Below are positions 18,477 through 26,943 of a DNA stretch of 64,000 nt, in pieces. The notes beneath the pieces were generated by a model that saw nothing but the letters and a program-made list of their open reading frames with translations, made no database searches and was not told the DNA's origin. Source of the DNA: Natrinema thermotolerans DSM 11552 (GTDB taxonomy: Archaea; Halobacteriota; Halobacteria; Halobacteriales; Natrialbaceae); NCBI GenBank assembly GCA_000337115.1, contig AOIR01000063.1, forward strand, positions 141,000-204,999, read 5' to 3'. Position 1 is the first letter of the stretch. The number at the start of each line of letters is the position of its first letter. The position numbers were made by a program, and so were the translations under genes.

Positions 18477-19694
18477 TCAGTCTTGTGGTGATGGATCCGT
18501 CCCCGAGTCCTGCCCTGTGTGGCTATTACTCTCGGAACTGTCGGTCATATCTGAGTGATTTGCGCCAGTACTTCCTGGGATGTCTCCGCCGACGGCTTCG
18601 ACACCATCACGCTGTAGTGCGTACATTTTCCCTGTTTGCGTCAAAATGACGGGGGTGTCCGACCCCTGCTTGAGCGTATATCCGAGCGGTAGTTCCCAGG
18701 AGTCGTCGGTCGGTGCCAGTCGAAACTCTTCGGGTGCGTTGAAGGTACAGACCGCACCAGGGCCAAGGTCCGTGTCCACGCCGAACTGGTAGAGGTCGAA
18801 CTTCGTGTCACGAATCTTCGCAAGCGATAGATCGATAGTTTCGTTCGACTCGTTTTTGATCGCCATTTCCCACGTCTTGCGGTTATCAGGCTGATTGATA
18901 TCACTGATCGTGAGGTCGGTCAGCTCCGAAGTCTGGGCGTCGTACCGATTGTAGACGAGAACGGTAACAAGTATCCACAGGAGGAGTGCGACGCTCGTAG
19001 CCAAGAGTACAGAATCCCAGTCAGCGACGCGGATAGAAGTGAGCCACGTAACGAAGCCACCGAGGACTGCAAACAACGAGCCGACGATAACCGACATCGT
19101 CCGACTTTCCAGTCCCCGTGCGTGCAGGTATCCGATTCGAATCGACGTTGACCGGTCACAGTCGTCGTCGACGATACATCTGCTTCGGAGAACGAATATC
19201 CCGGTTATTACTGGCCACGAGATCAGGAGGGTAAAGAGAACACTGAGGTCCGATACCAACCAGTAGGTCTGGATAACCACGAGAGTCAGCGTCAGTAGAC
19301 TTGCTCCTACGAATCCGATCGTCGTCGCCTGAAGCCATGTCGGAACCTGCTGCCAGTACCCCTGAACCGTCTCGCGGTTCGGACGGTAAACGAAGTACCA
19401 CGTCCCAACGAGTACGCCGAGAACGAACGTAGTTATGATGAGGACGTACTGTGGGGCGATTTTCCAGAAAAGGTCCCCTGAGAACACTCCACGAATTCGA
19501 ACTGCAGGAACGTAACGGAAGAGACCGAAGAGATAGCTTGCTCCCCAAGCGAGGAACGAAACCAGTAGACCAGTCAGAAGGATCGGGAGAACTGACCCGA
19601 GACGGTTACGGATGCGGCCGGCTTTGCTTCGGGTTTTGGAGACCAGGCGAATCATTCTTTCACCGATGTACTGAATCGATACGCCGAGATTCAC
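18477..19694 (-). CDS. Six-TM membrane protein heading the CIS operon
   Basis: A 405-residue integral membrane protein. Likely membrane spans are around residues 34-58 (VLPILLTGLLVSFLAWGASY), 86-106 (YVLIITTFVLGVLVGTWYFV), 119-144 (QATTIGFVGASLLTLTLVV), 150-171 (VLFTLLISWPVITGIFVL), 199-221 (MSVIVGSLFAVLGGFVTWL) and 229-248 (VLLATSVALLLWILVTVLVY). A soluble beta-rich domain follows (WEMAIKNESNETIDLSLAKI) and ends in an acidic Ser/Asp-rich tail. No family is recognised. It lies about 100 bp upstream of the giant gene on the same strand, where sheath and tube genes often sit in other CIS. A membrane docking role, by analogy with membrane proteins linked to cytoplasmic CIS in Streptomyces, is a hypothesis. 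Confidence 0.68.
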   Translation of the reverse strand: MNLGVSIQYIGERMIRLVSKTRSKAGRIRNRLGSVLPILLTGLLVSFLAWGASYLFGLFRYVPAVRIRGVFSGDLFWKIAPQYVLIITTFVLGVLVGTWYFVYRPNRETVQGYWQQVPTWLQATTIGFVGASLLTLTLVVIQTYWLVSDLSVLFTLLISWPVITGIFVLRSRCIVDDDCDRSTSIRIGYLHARGLESRTMSVIVGSLFAVLGGFVTWLTSIRVADWDSVLLATSVALLLWILVTVLVYNRYDAQTSELTDLTISDINQPDNRKTWEMAIKNESNETIDLSLAKIRDTKFDLYQFGVDTDLGPGAVCTFNAPEEFRLAPTDDSWELPLGYTLKQGSDTPVILTQTGKMYALQRDGVEAVGGDIPGSTGANHSDMTDSSESNSHTGQDSGTDPSPQD

Positions 19695-19858
19695 TTTTGT
19701 TTCTAAAACTTATGTTCTGGATCGATGTATTCACTGAAGATCCCCCATAGTATTCCTTCGAATCGCACATATACTTAGTACATTAAAACGCCCCTAAAGA
19801 TATAAAGATGATGATCTTCATTCTCCAGTTATATTCACAATCTATAATGACACGAGGT

Positions 19859-20555
19859 GGTGGTGTTTAGTTAAGCGTGAAAAGTGAGGCGTGCTGATTT
19901 CCAGCTGGTTCATGGCAGAAATCGCACGCCTCAGCGGTAGTAGCGGCTGGATTGATTTGGATTTTGTGGAGCGTGAGCGGACACCGCGTCAACTGATGGA
20001 GTTGGGTATTCGACTCCATCTGTCCGGATTATCGCTTTCGAATACCGTTCGAGAATTAGAGAAGTTCGGTGTCCAGCGTTCACGGAAGGCCGTTCACGAT
20101 TGGATCCACAAGTGTGATCTACAGCCCGCCACTGATGCGTCACCGAATCACGTTGCGCTCGACGAGACGGTGATTCGAATCGACAATCAACAGTACTGGC
20201 TGTATGCTGCTGTCGCTCCCAAATCGAACGAGTTGCTCCATATACGGCTGTTCTCGACAACTACGACCGCTCTTACAGAGCTATTTTTACAGGAACTGAC
20301 CGAGAAACACGACGTCGAGAACGCCGTGTTTCTCGTCGATGGAGCAAAACATCTCCAGACTGCACTCCGTCGATCTGGGCTCCGATTTCGATACGAAAAA
20401 CATGGAAATCGGAACGCTGCTGAACGTGTCTTTCGCGAGATAAAGCGTCGTACCTCTTCGTTCTCAAACTGTTTCAGTCACGCAAAACCGTCAACAGCTG
20501 AATCCTGGCTCCAAGCCTTCGCAGTCTGGCACAATGCTACAAACTAAACACGACC
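19859..20555 (+). mobile_element. IS6-family insertion sequence
   Basis: The element is about 697 bp. The ends read GGTGGTGTTTAGTT (19859-19872) and, on the opposite strand, GGTCGTGTTTAGTT (20542-20555), an inverted repeat with 13 of 14 matches. It encloses one transposase gene whose stop codon lies inside the right repeat. The 8 bases outside the left end (CACGAGGT) and outside the right end (GTTACTTG) do not match, so no target-site duplication is seen. It separates the CIS island from pyrF. Exact ends are judged by eye. Confidence 0.82.
19912..20547 (+). CDS. IS6-family transposase
   Basis: A 211-residue DDE transposase of the haloarchaeal IS6 group. The start MAEIARLSGSSGWIDLDFVE and the run RTPRQLMELGIRLHLSGLSL are typical of the group, as is RSRKAVHDWIHKCDLQP. 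Catalytic residues are visible as D in VALDETVIRID, D in VFLVDGAKHL and E in RNAAERVFREIKRRT. ATG 19912 is chosen over an in-frame start at 19891 because homologues begin MAEI. The reading frame is complete, so the element may be active. Confidence 0.92.
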   Translation: MAEIARLSGSSGWIDLDFVERERTPRQLMELGIRLHLSGLSLSNTVRELEKFGVQRSRKAVHDWIHKCDLQPATDASPNHVALDETVIRIDNQQYWLYAAVAPKSNELLHIRLFSTTTTALTELFLQELTEKHDVENAVFLVDGAKHLQTALRRSGLRFRYEKHGNRNAAERVFREIKRRTSSFSNCFSHAKPSTAESWLQAFAVWHNATN

Positions 20556-20644
20556 GTTACTTGACACCTAAAATATTTGGAGCGCTGACTGATCGCGGGG
20601 GAGCGGATAGCAACCTTTTCGACCGTCGCGGGGCCACTCCCGCC

Positions 20645-21445
20645 ATGAACTTCTTCGACCGCCTGCACGACCGCATCCGAACGGTCGACAGCGTCGTCTC
20701 GGTCGGGCTCGATCCCGACCCGTCGCGGCTCCCCGACCACCTGCAGGACCGCGACCTCCCCCGGTGGGCGTTCAACCGCCGCATCATCGACGCGACGCAC
20801 GAACACGCCGCCGCGTTCAAGCCCAACGCGGCCTTCTACGAGGATCCGGACGGCTGGGCCGCCTTGGAGGAAACCATCGCTTACGCCCACGGCAAGGACG
20901 TGCCGATCCTGTTGGACGCCAAGCGAGCCGACATCGGCAACACGACCCGCCAGTACGCGCAACTGCTCGAGAAGGTGGACGCGATCACCGTCAACCCCTA
21001 CATGGGCCGGGACTCGCTGCAGCCGTTCCTCTCGAACGAGGAGGCCGGCGTCTTCGTCCTCTGTCGGACCTCCAACCCGGGCGGGGCCGACATTCAGGAC
21101 CTCGAACTCGAGACGGGCGAACCCGTCTACGAGCGGGTCGCCGCACTGGCCGATCTCTGGAACGAGAACGACAACGTCGGGCTCGTCGTCGGCGCGACCA
21201 AGCCCGAGGAACTCGAGGACCTGCGCGAGCAGGTACCCGACCTGCCCTTCCTCGTCCCCGGCATCGGCGCACAGGGCGGCGACGCCGAGGCGGCCGTCGA
21301 GTACGGGCTGGCCGGCGGCGTCGGGCTGGTGAATTCCTCGCGGGGGATCATCTTTGCCGGCGAGGACGACGGCGAGGACTTCGCGAAGGCCAGCGGGCAG
21401 GCCGCCAAGCGACTCAAGAAGCGGCTCAATCAGTACCGAGAATAA
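20645..21445 (+). CDS. pyrF: Orotidine 5'-phosphate decarboxylase
   Basis: A 266-residue enzyme of pyrimidine synthesis that converts OMP to UMP. The catalytic D-x-K-x-x-D set is D91, K93 and D96 in ILLDAKRADIGNT. Further signatures are VSVGLDPDPSRLP at residues 18-30, the phosphate-binding LVVGATKPEEL, and PGIGAQGGD followed by NSSRGIIFAG. This is the longer type 2 OMPdecase. The ATG at 20645 is preferred to one 111 bp upstream, which would run back into the IS end. AT-rich sequence near 20571 could hold the promoter, so the IS insertion lies immediately upstream of this gene's regulatory region. Confidence 0.97.
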   Translation: MNFFDRLHDRIRTVDSVVSVGLDPDPSRLPDHLQDRDLPRWAFNRRIIDATHEHAAAFKPNAAFYEDPDGWAALEETIAYAHGKDVPILLDAKRADIGNTTRQYAQLLEKVDAITVNPYMGRDSLQPFLSNEEAGVFVLCRTSNPGGADIQDLELETGEPVYERVAALADLWNENDNVGLVVGATKPEELEDLREQVPDLPFLVPGIGAQGGDAEAAVEYGLAGGVGLVNSSRGIIFAGEDDGEDFAKASGQAAKRLKKRLNQYRE

Positions 21446-21492
21446 CGCGCAGTTGGCCGTTTCACGCTCGAGAATCAGTTCGTCAGCGCCGG

Positions 21493-21738
21493 TCAGGTCA
21501 TCTCATCCATCTCGTCGAGGAATGCTTGGAAGTCGTCCGCCCCGGCCTGCTCCGCGATACTCCGGAGCGTTCCGACCGCGAGTTCGTCGTGCAGCGGAAC
21601 GGTGACGTAGCGCGTCTCACCCGTCTCGGGGTGGACGTATTTCAGTTTGACGTGGCTCCCCGTCTGATCGACGCGGCGGAACCCCCAGTTCCCGAGAGCG
21701 CGAACGATATCGCGTCCGGAATACGTCCCGCGTGTCAC
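21493..21738 (-). CDS. hicA: HicA-type mRNA interferase toxin
   Basis: An 81-residue protein counted from the GTG at 21738. It has the HicA double-stranded-RNA-binding-like fold motifs: TYSGRDIVRALGNWGFRRVD, then QTGSHVKLKY with the active-site His (H29), and VTVPLHDELAVGTLRSIAEQ. The known family cleaves mRNA when free of HicB. A second in-frame GTG at 21774 would add 12 residues; the shorter start fits the family length and begins at the conserved TYSG-R. It is encoded after hicB on the same strand and converges with pyrF. Confidence 0.88.
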   Translation of the reverse strand: MTRGTYSGRDIVRALGNWGFRRVDQTGSHVKLKYVHPETGETRYVTVPLHDELAVGTLRSIAEQAGADDFQAFLDEMDEMT

Positions 21739-21795
21739 TGCGCCGTCGTACTCGTGATCGCCACAAAAAGCCACCCGTTACGGACGGGCGATCGG

Positions 21796-22017
21796 TTAAA
21801 ACCAGGGAGCAGTCGACGGCTCCGTCGGTTCGTCGTCGCTGTCCGGATCGGGTCGCTCGTGAAGCGCAAGTGCCTCGGCAAGGTTCTCGAGGGCTTCGGA
21901 CTTCGTTTCGCCCTGACTGGCGATCCCGCTGGCTTCGTCCGTCGCGACGTACCACTGTCCCTCCTTGGTGACGGTAACGGTATCGTCGGTCGACTCGCCG
22001 CGGGATTGCGCACCCAT
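21796..22017 (-). CDS. hicB: HicB-type antitoxin
   Basis: A 73-residue partner of the HicA toxin. The partial RNase H-like HicB fold is visible in VTVTKEGQWYVATDEASGIA, SQGETKSEALENLAEALALH, with a short acidic tail ending EPSTAPWF. No separate DNA-binding domain is present, so autoregulation would depend on another protein or on the complex. It is first in the pair, 57 bp before the preferred hicA start. The order antitoxin-toxin is common for small archaeal HicBA pairs. Confidence 0.85.
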   Translation of the reverse strand: MGAQSRGESTDDTVTVTKEGQWYVATDEASGIASQGETKSEALENLAEALALHERPDPDSDDEPTEPSTAPWF

Positions 22018-22148
22018 ACCTATTCACAGGACTAGCCGCGTGAAATGCTTTCCGACACCGGTACCCTCGCCGCGGCACAACCGATCGATTCTCGATCGTA
22101 GAGCGGGAATCCGTTCTCCGCTATCGTCGATCTAGTATGGGATGGCCG

Positions 22149-22418
22149 TCAGCAGCTACTGTCGTCCGCTCGACGATCGGACTCGACCACCCGCCCCGCG
22201 ATCCGCCCGTCGACGACCCGACCGACGACCTCGACCGTCACCAGCTCCGTCGGTGGTCGTTCTGCAAGCCGATCCAGTCCCTCGACGACGGCGATGTCCA
22301 TCGGACTCGAGTCGTTCGGGTGGGCGGCGACGAGGACGCCGTCGCGCTCCTCGAGGCGCAGGCGGTACCGCTGCCCGACGCCGACCGCCTCGCCCAGCAG
22401 GTCGCGGATCGAGGTCAC
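22149..22418 (-). CDS. Small conserved haloarchaeal protein, unknown function
   Basis: An 89-residue acidic protein starting at GTG 22418, 2 bp after the stop of the zinc-finger gene, so the two are likely co-translated. The frame extends further upstream but would then overlap that gene fully. Visible segments are TSIRDLLGEAVGVGQRYRLR, LEERDGVLVAAHPNDSSPMD and TELVTVEVVGRVVDGRIAG; the pattern suggests a small beta-barrel. No family or catalytic motif is recognised. Confidence 0.65.
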   Translation of the reverse strand: MTSIRDLLGEAVGVGQRYRLRLEERDGVLVAAHPNDSSPMDIAVVEGLDRLAERPPTELVTVEVVGRVVDGRIAGRVVESDRRADDSSC

Positions 22419-22420
22419 GC

Positions 22421-22600
22421 TCAGAACCGGTTGATCTCCACGTCGTCGTTGCCCGGCCCCGGCTGGGCCTGCGACGCGCAGTCGGCACACAGCTCCATGC
22501 TCTCATCGAAGTGAACCTCGCAGGCCAGTGTCCCGCAGTTTGAACACCGCTCCTGTGCGGGCCGGGACTCACAGATCTGACAGAGGCCGCTAACGCTCAT
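22421..22600 (-). CDS. Small zinc-finger protein (HIT/TRASH-like)
   Basis: A 59-residue protein with paired cysteines: LCQICESRPAQERCSNCG, LACEVHF and MELCADCASQAQPG. The spacing C-x2-C ... C-x2-C ... C-x3-H ... C-x2-C resembles cross-brace zinc fingers of the HIT/B-box kind. It is too short for most gene finders but has a clear ATG at 22600, halophilic codon use and tight coupling to the next gene. Its partner (protein or RNA) is unknown. Confidence 0.75.
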   Translation of the reverse strand: MSVSGLCQICESRPAQERCSNCGTLACEVHFDESMELCADCASQAQPGPGNDDVEINRF

Positions 22601-22746
22601 AGCGAGGGTACGCGCTCGAGGGGCTTGAAACCGGGCCCGGAACGCTCGACTGGCAGACGTCGGCCGTCCCGAATCGGGCGGCCTACTGTGCTATACTGTC
22701 CCAAACCACGAGAAGGCTTTTGCCGTGTGCCTGCCTACCAGTGGAC

Positions 22747-24348
22747 ATGAGCCGTGACCGGGCCCTCCTCGAGCGGGCCCTGGACCGTGGCGAACAGGAC
22801 GGTGGCAACGTCGAGTTCAAAGAGCGATTGTCACGGGACGTCCACCTCGAGGGTGGGCGGCGGGAGAGCCTCGCCGCGCAACTGCGACATCGTCTCCTTT
22901 CGGGCGACGGCGAGGCGACCTACGTCGTCGGCGTCACCGACGACGGCGGTCTCGCCGGTATCGATCCCGACACCTTCTCCGAGACGATGGACGTCCTCTC
23001 CTTGCTCGCGGAGGAGGCCGACGCCCACATCGAGGACGTCCAGACGTGGGGCATTAATGACGGACTCGTCGGCGTCGCACAGGTCCGGGAGGGGGGCGTC
23101 CTCGAGACCGACGACGAACACGTCGTCGTCGGGACCGCCGGCCACGTCGACCACGGGAAGAGTACACTCGTCGGGTCGCTGGTCACGGGCAAAGCCGACG
23201 ACGGGGACGGCGCGACACGGGCCTTCCTCGACGTCCAGCCCCACGAGGTCGAGCGGGGCCTCTCCGCCGATCTGTCCTACGCCGTCTACGGCTTCGACGA
23301 TGAGGGGCCAGTCCGAGTCCGGAATCCGAATCGCAAGGCCGACCGCGCGGATGTCGTCCAGAACGCCAACCGGCTCGTTTCCTTCGTCGACACGGTCGGA
23401 CACGAGCCGTGGCTCCGGACGACCATCCGCGGACTCGTCGGCCAGAAACTCGACTACGGCCTGCTGGTCGTCGCCGCCGACGACGGCCCCACCCGCACCA
23501 CGCGGGAACACCTCGGCGTCTTGCTCGCGACCGACCTCCCGACGATCGTCGCGATCACGAAGACCGACACTGTCGACCAGCAACGCGTCGACGAGGTCGA
23601 ACGCGAGGTCGAGCGGCTCCTCCGGGAGGTCGACAAGTCGCCGCTTCGCGTCTCCCGTCACGGCGTCGACGCCGCCGTCGACGAGATCAGCGAGCGTGTC
23701 GTTCCGATCGTCGAGACCAGCGCAATCACCATGGACGGCCTCGAGACGCTGGATGAGTTGTTCGACCGACTCCCCAAGACGTCCCAGGACACCGGCGAGT
23801 TCCGGATGTACGTCGACCGTAGCTACTCGGTTACGGGGGTCGGCGCGGTCGCCTCCGGCACCGTCATGGCCGGCGAAGTCGAGGCCGGCGACGAACTCCT
23901 GATCGGGCCGATGGCCGATGGCCGCTTTCAGGAAGTCGAGGTCCGATCGATCGAGATGCACTACCATCGGGTCGACAAAGCGCAGGCCGGCCGGATCGTC
24001 GGCATTGCCTTGAAGGGGATCAAAGAGAGCGCCATCGAGCGCGGCATGGTCTTGCTGCCCCGCGAGGCCGACCCCGACCCCGTCCGGGAGTTCGAGGCCG
24101 AGGTCATGGTGCTGAACCACCCCACCCGGATCGGTGAGGGGTACGAACCCGTCGTCCACCTCGAGACGATCGGCGAGGCCGCGGCCTTCTATCCGGAAAA
24201 CGGCCGGCTGCTGCCGGGCGATTCGGGGACGGCCACTGTCCGGTTCAAGTTCCGCCCGTACCTCGTCGAGGAGGGCCAGAAGTTCGTCTTCCGTGAGGGT
24301 CGCAGCAAGGGCGTCGGGACGGTGACCGACGTCACCCCAATGGAGTGA
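22747..24348 (+). CDS. GTPBP1-like translational GTPase
   Basis: A 533-residue GTPase of the EF-Tu superfamily, GTPBP1-like (COG5258 type). Residues 1-125 form an N-terminal domain found in this family. G1 is GTAGHVDHGKSTLVG at about 129, G3 is DTVGHEPWLRTT, and G4 is AITKTD. Domains II and III follow (VDRSYSVTGVGAVASGTVMA, then the C-terminal GDSGTATVRFKFRPY). The human counterpart is linked to ribosome rescue and mRNA turnover; the archaeal role is not settled. The ATG at 22747 is chosen since it begins the conserved MSRDRALLERAL segment; an in-frame upstream start at 22720 is less likely. Confidence 0.9.
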   Translation: MSRDRALLERALDRGEQDGGNVEFKERLSRDVHLEGGRRESLAAQLRHRLLSGDGEATYVVGVTDDGGLAGIDPDTFSETMDVLSLLAEEADAHIEDVQTWGINDGLVGVAQVREGGVLETDDEHVVVGTAGHVDHGKSTLVGSLVTGKADDGDGATRAFLDVQPHEVERGLSADLSYAVYGFDDEGPVRVRNPNRKADRADVVQNANRLVSFVDTVGHEPWLRTTIRGLVGQKLDYGLLVVAADDGPTRTTREHLGVLLATDLPTIVAITKTDTVDQQRVDEVEREVERLLREVDKSPLRVSRHGVDAAVDEISERVVPIVETSAITMDGLETLDELFDRLPKTSQDTGEFRMYVDRSYSVTGVGAVASGTVMAGEVEAGDELLIGPMADGRFQEVEVRSIEMHYHRVDKAQAGRIVGIALKGIKESAIERGMVLLPREADPDPVREFEAEVMVLNHPTRIGEGYEPVVHLETIGEAAAFYPENGRLLPGDSGTATVRFKFRPYLVEEGQKFVFREGRSKGVGTVTDVTPME

Positions 24349-24525
24349 CCGGGCGTTCGGGTTTCGTTCGCTCCCTCGAGCGGCCGAATGACCGGGCTTA
24401 GATCGATCGGCGTTTGGATCGGGCAGGTTTTGCGCCCGTTCGTCCGCAAAACGTATTAATTAGACGCAGCTAAACCACGCCGTGACTGGTGTCGTCGTCG
24501 AGCGTCCGCAGTGGTTGGGACTCGT

Positions 24526-25221
24526 ATGACCGGCTGGCTCGAGATCCTCGTCGCCGCGTTCGTCCTGCAGCTGTCGGTTCTTCCCGGCGAGAAGGTCCAG
24601 TTCATCATCGCGGGGCTGGCGACCAGATACGATCCCCGAATCGTCGTCGCCGCCGCAGCGACGGCCTTCGCCGGCTGGACGGCCATAGAGATCGCCTTCG
24701 GCGCGGCGATCCAGGGCGTGGTGCCCGACGTCTACCTCGAGGCGATCACGGCGGGACTGTTCCTCGTCTTCGCGGCGTTGCTCGTCCGGTCAGCACCCGG
24801 CACGAGTCGGCGACCGGTGGCGGCAAACGGCGGCGCGGCGACGACCGACGCGGTCGACGTCTCGCTGCTCGGCTACGACGTGCCGCCGTACCTCCGGGGG
24901 TTCGTCCCGATTTTCGCCCTGATGGCCGTCGGGGAATTCGGGGACAAGACCCAACTCGTCACGATCGGACTGGCGCTCGAGTACGGGGCCCGGCCCGCGA
25001 TCTGGGCCGGCGAGATGCTCGCGATCGTCCCCGTGAGCGCGGTCAACGCGTACTTCTTTCACCGGTTCTCCCACCGCTTCGACGCCAGGCTTGCCCACTT
25101 CGCCGGTGCGGGACTGTTCCTCTTCTTCGGGCTCGACACGCTGTTACAGCTCCTGACGGGGTTCTCAGTCTGGGAGACGATCGTCGAGGGAATCTCGACG
25201 GTCATCCTCGGGCTCGGCTGA
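24526..25221 (+). CDS. GDT1/TMEM165 (UPF0016) family cation transporter
   Basis: A 231-residue membrane protein with two homologous halves. The second carries the diagnostic E-x-G-D-K-T/S motif as AVGEFGDKTQLVTIGLALEY. The first has the degenerate form LSVLPGEKVQFIIAGLATRY, where GD is replaced by GE. Six membrane spans are expected. Known members move Mn2+ or Ca2+ (H+ antiport) across membranes. ATG 24526 is preferred over an in-frame GTG at 24511. It stands alone, with a 177-bp gap upstream holding an AT-rich stretch around 24450 that may be its promoter. Confidence 0.85.
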   Translation: MTGWLEILVAAFVLQLSVLPGEKVQFIIAGLATRYDPRIVVAAAATAFAGWTAIEIAFGAAIQGVVPDVYLEAITAGLFLVFAALLVRSAPGTSRRPVAANGGAATTDAVDVSLLGYDVPPYLRGFVPIFALMAVGEFGDKTQLVTIGLALEYGARPAIWAGEMLAIVPVSAVNAYFFHRFSHRFDARLAHFAGAGLFLFFGLDTLLQLLTGFSVWETIVEGISTVILGLG

Positions 25222-25328
25222 CCGCTCCGGGACGAGACGATCGCCGTCGGCTCCGGAAACGCGACGGTCCTCTCGACCGAACGAAACCAAAGTTGGTATG
25301 ACCGCCTCGGTTCCTCCGTTAGAGCAAG

Positions 25329-26117
25329 ATGGTACAGACGAGCGTTATCGGTTGTGGCAATATGGGGAGTGCCCTGATAAAGGGCCTCCATCGATCGGGG
25401 AATCACACGGTGACCGCGTGTGACCTCGATCCCGACGCACTCGAGTCGGTCGCCGACTACGTCGATCACACGACTTCGGAGGTCTCCGAAGCGGTGACCG
25501 ACGCCGACGTCGTCGTCGTTGCCGTGAAGCCGGACATCGTGGGCGCGGTGCTTTCGGATCTCGATCTCTCGCCGGACCAGACGCTGCTCTCTATCGCCGC
25601 GGGCGTCCCGACCGACTACGTCGAGGCCCGGACCGACGCGAACGTCGTCCGGATCATGCCGAACCTCGCCGCCGAGACGGGCGATATGGCCGCGGCCGTC
25701 ACCGGCGACGACATCCCCGGCGAGGTGCGGCAGCTGCTCGACGACGTCGGCGAGTTCGCCGAAATCGACGAGGGACAGATGGACATCGCGACCGCCGTCA
25801 ACGGGAGCGGCCCCGCGTTCGTCTTCTATCTCATTCAGGCCATGGCCGAGGCCGGCGTCGAGGGCGGCCTCGAGGAGTCGGACGCGGAGACGCTGGCCGC
25901 CCAGACGTTCAAGGGCGCGGCCGAGACCGTCCTCCGGTCGGACCGCAGCACCGAGGAACTGATCGACGCCGTCTGCTCACCCAACGGGACGACCATCGAG
26001 GGCATGGAGGTCCTGTGGGACAGCGACGCCGACGCGGACGTCACCGCGGCGGTCCGGGCGGCCGAAGAACGATCCGCGGAACTGGCCGCCGAGTTCGGCG
26101 ATGAGAACGATGCGTGA
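25329..26117 (+). CDS. proC: Pyrroline-5-carboxylate reductase
   Basis: A 262-residue enzyme for the last step of proline synthesis (P5C to proline with NAD(P)H). The Rossmann start is [17 protein letters not shown] at residues 4-20. Further on are [28 protein letters not shown] and [14 protein letters not shown]. The C-terminal signature is [20 protein letters not shown] and [15 protein letters not shown]. Its 3' end overlaps proB by 17 bp, and proB overlaps proA, so the three steps of glutamate-to-proline conversion are encoded in one operon, in reverse order of the pathway. Confidence 0.96.
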   Translation: MVQTSVIGCGNMGSALIKGLHRSGNHTVTACDLDPDALESVADYVDHTTSEVSEAVTDADVVVVAVKPDIVGAVLSDLDLSPDQTLLSIAAGVPTDYVEARTDANVVRIMPNLAAETGDMAAAVTGDDIPGEVRQLLDDVGEFAEIDEGQMDIATAVNGSGPAFVFYLIQAMAEAGVEGGLEESDAETLAAQTFKGAAETVLRSDRSTEELIDAVCSPNGTTIEGMEVLWDSDADADVTAAVRAAEERSAELAAEFGDENDA

Positions 26118-26943
26118 GGAACTCGAGGAGTCGGGCGTCGAGGAAGCACGACGGCTGGCGGCCGACGCCGACCGGGTGATCGTCAAGGCTGGGACCAACT
26201 CCCTGACCGACGAGGACTCGAATCTCGACGACGGGAAACTCGACAAGCTCGTCGACGACCTCGAGGACCTCCTGAAGCGGGACAAAGAAGTCATTCTCGT
26301 CTCCTCGGGCTCGATCGGGGCCGGGACGGGTCGAATCGAACAGTCGAGCGGCACCGTCGAGGAGTCCCAGGCCCTCTCGACCGTCGGCCAGAGCCTCCTC
26401 ATGCACCGCTACACGGAGAGCTTCGACCGCTACGGCCGAAAGGTCGCACAACTGCTCTTGACCCAGCACGACCTCGAGAACCCCGAACGCTTCACGAACC
26501 TGCGGAATACGATCGAGACGCTGCTCGATTGGGGCGTCGTCCCGATCATCAACGAGAACGACGCCGTCGCGACCGAGGAGATCCGCATCGGCGACAACGA
26601 CATGCTCTCGGCGGCGACGACGATGGGCGTCGACGCCGATCTGTTAGTGACGCTGACCGACGTCGGCGGCGTCTACACCGGCAACCCGAAGGAAGACGAC
26701 GACGCCGAGCGCATCGACGCCGTCGGCACCAACTACGACGACGTTCAAGGGATCATCAGCGAGACCACGTCCGACGGCTTCGGCGGCATCAAGACCAAGG
26801 TCGAGGGGGCACGCGACGTCAGCGAACACGGCGTCCCGGCGGTCATCGCGAAGTCGACCGCGCCCGACGTCCTCGAGAAGATCGCTACTGCCAAGCCCGT
26901 GGGTACCATATTCGTTCCCATCAACGGTGTGAGCGATGACTGA
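26101..26943 (+). CDS. proB: Glutamate 5-kinase
   Basis: A 280-residue amino-acid kinase, first step of proline synthesis. Key segments are [56 protein letters not shown] and [19 protein letters not shown]. It lacks the C-terminal PUA domain found in the longer E. coli enzyme. Two ATGs (26101 and 26110) both lie inside the end of proC; the second is as likely. The stop overlaps the proA start region by 8 bp, so translation of the three genes is probably coupled. Confidence 0.95.
   Translation: MRTMREELEESGVEEARRLAADADRVIVKAGTNSLTDEDSNLDDGKLDKLVDDLEDLLKRDKEVILVSSGSIGAGTGRIEQSSGTVEESQALSTVGQSLLMHRYTESFDRYGRKVAQLLLTQHDLENPERFTNLRNTIETLLDWGVVPIINENDAVATEEIRIGDNDMLSAATTMGVDADLLVTLTDVGGVYTGNPKEDDDAERIDAVGTNYDDVQGIISETTSDGFGGIKTKVEGARDVSEHGVPAVIAKSTAPDVLEKIATAKPVGTIFVPINGVSDD

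Noticed and set aside
20764..22035. 423-residue plus-strand frame across pyrF and hicBA
   Set aside because: Its first half is an out-of-frame shadow of pyrF, full of Arg and Gly, and it continues antisense to the HicBA genes.
22831..24159. 442-residue minus-strand frame opposite the GTPase
   Set aside because: High-GC antisense frame. The GTPase on the plus strand has all G motifs, so the opposite frame is not needed.
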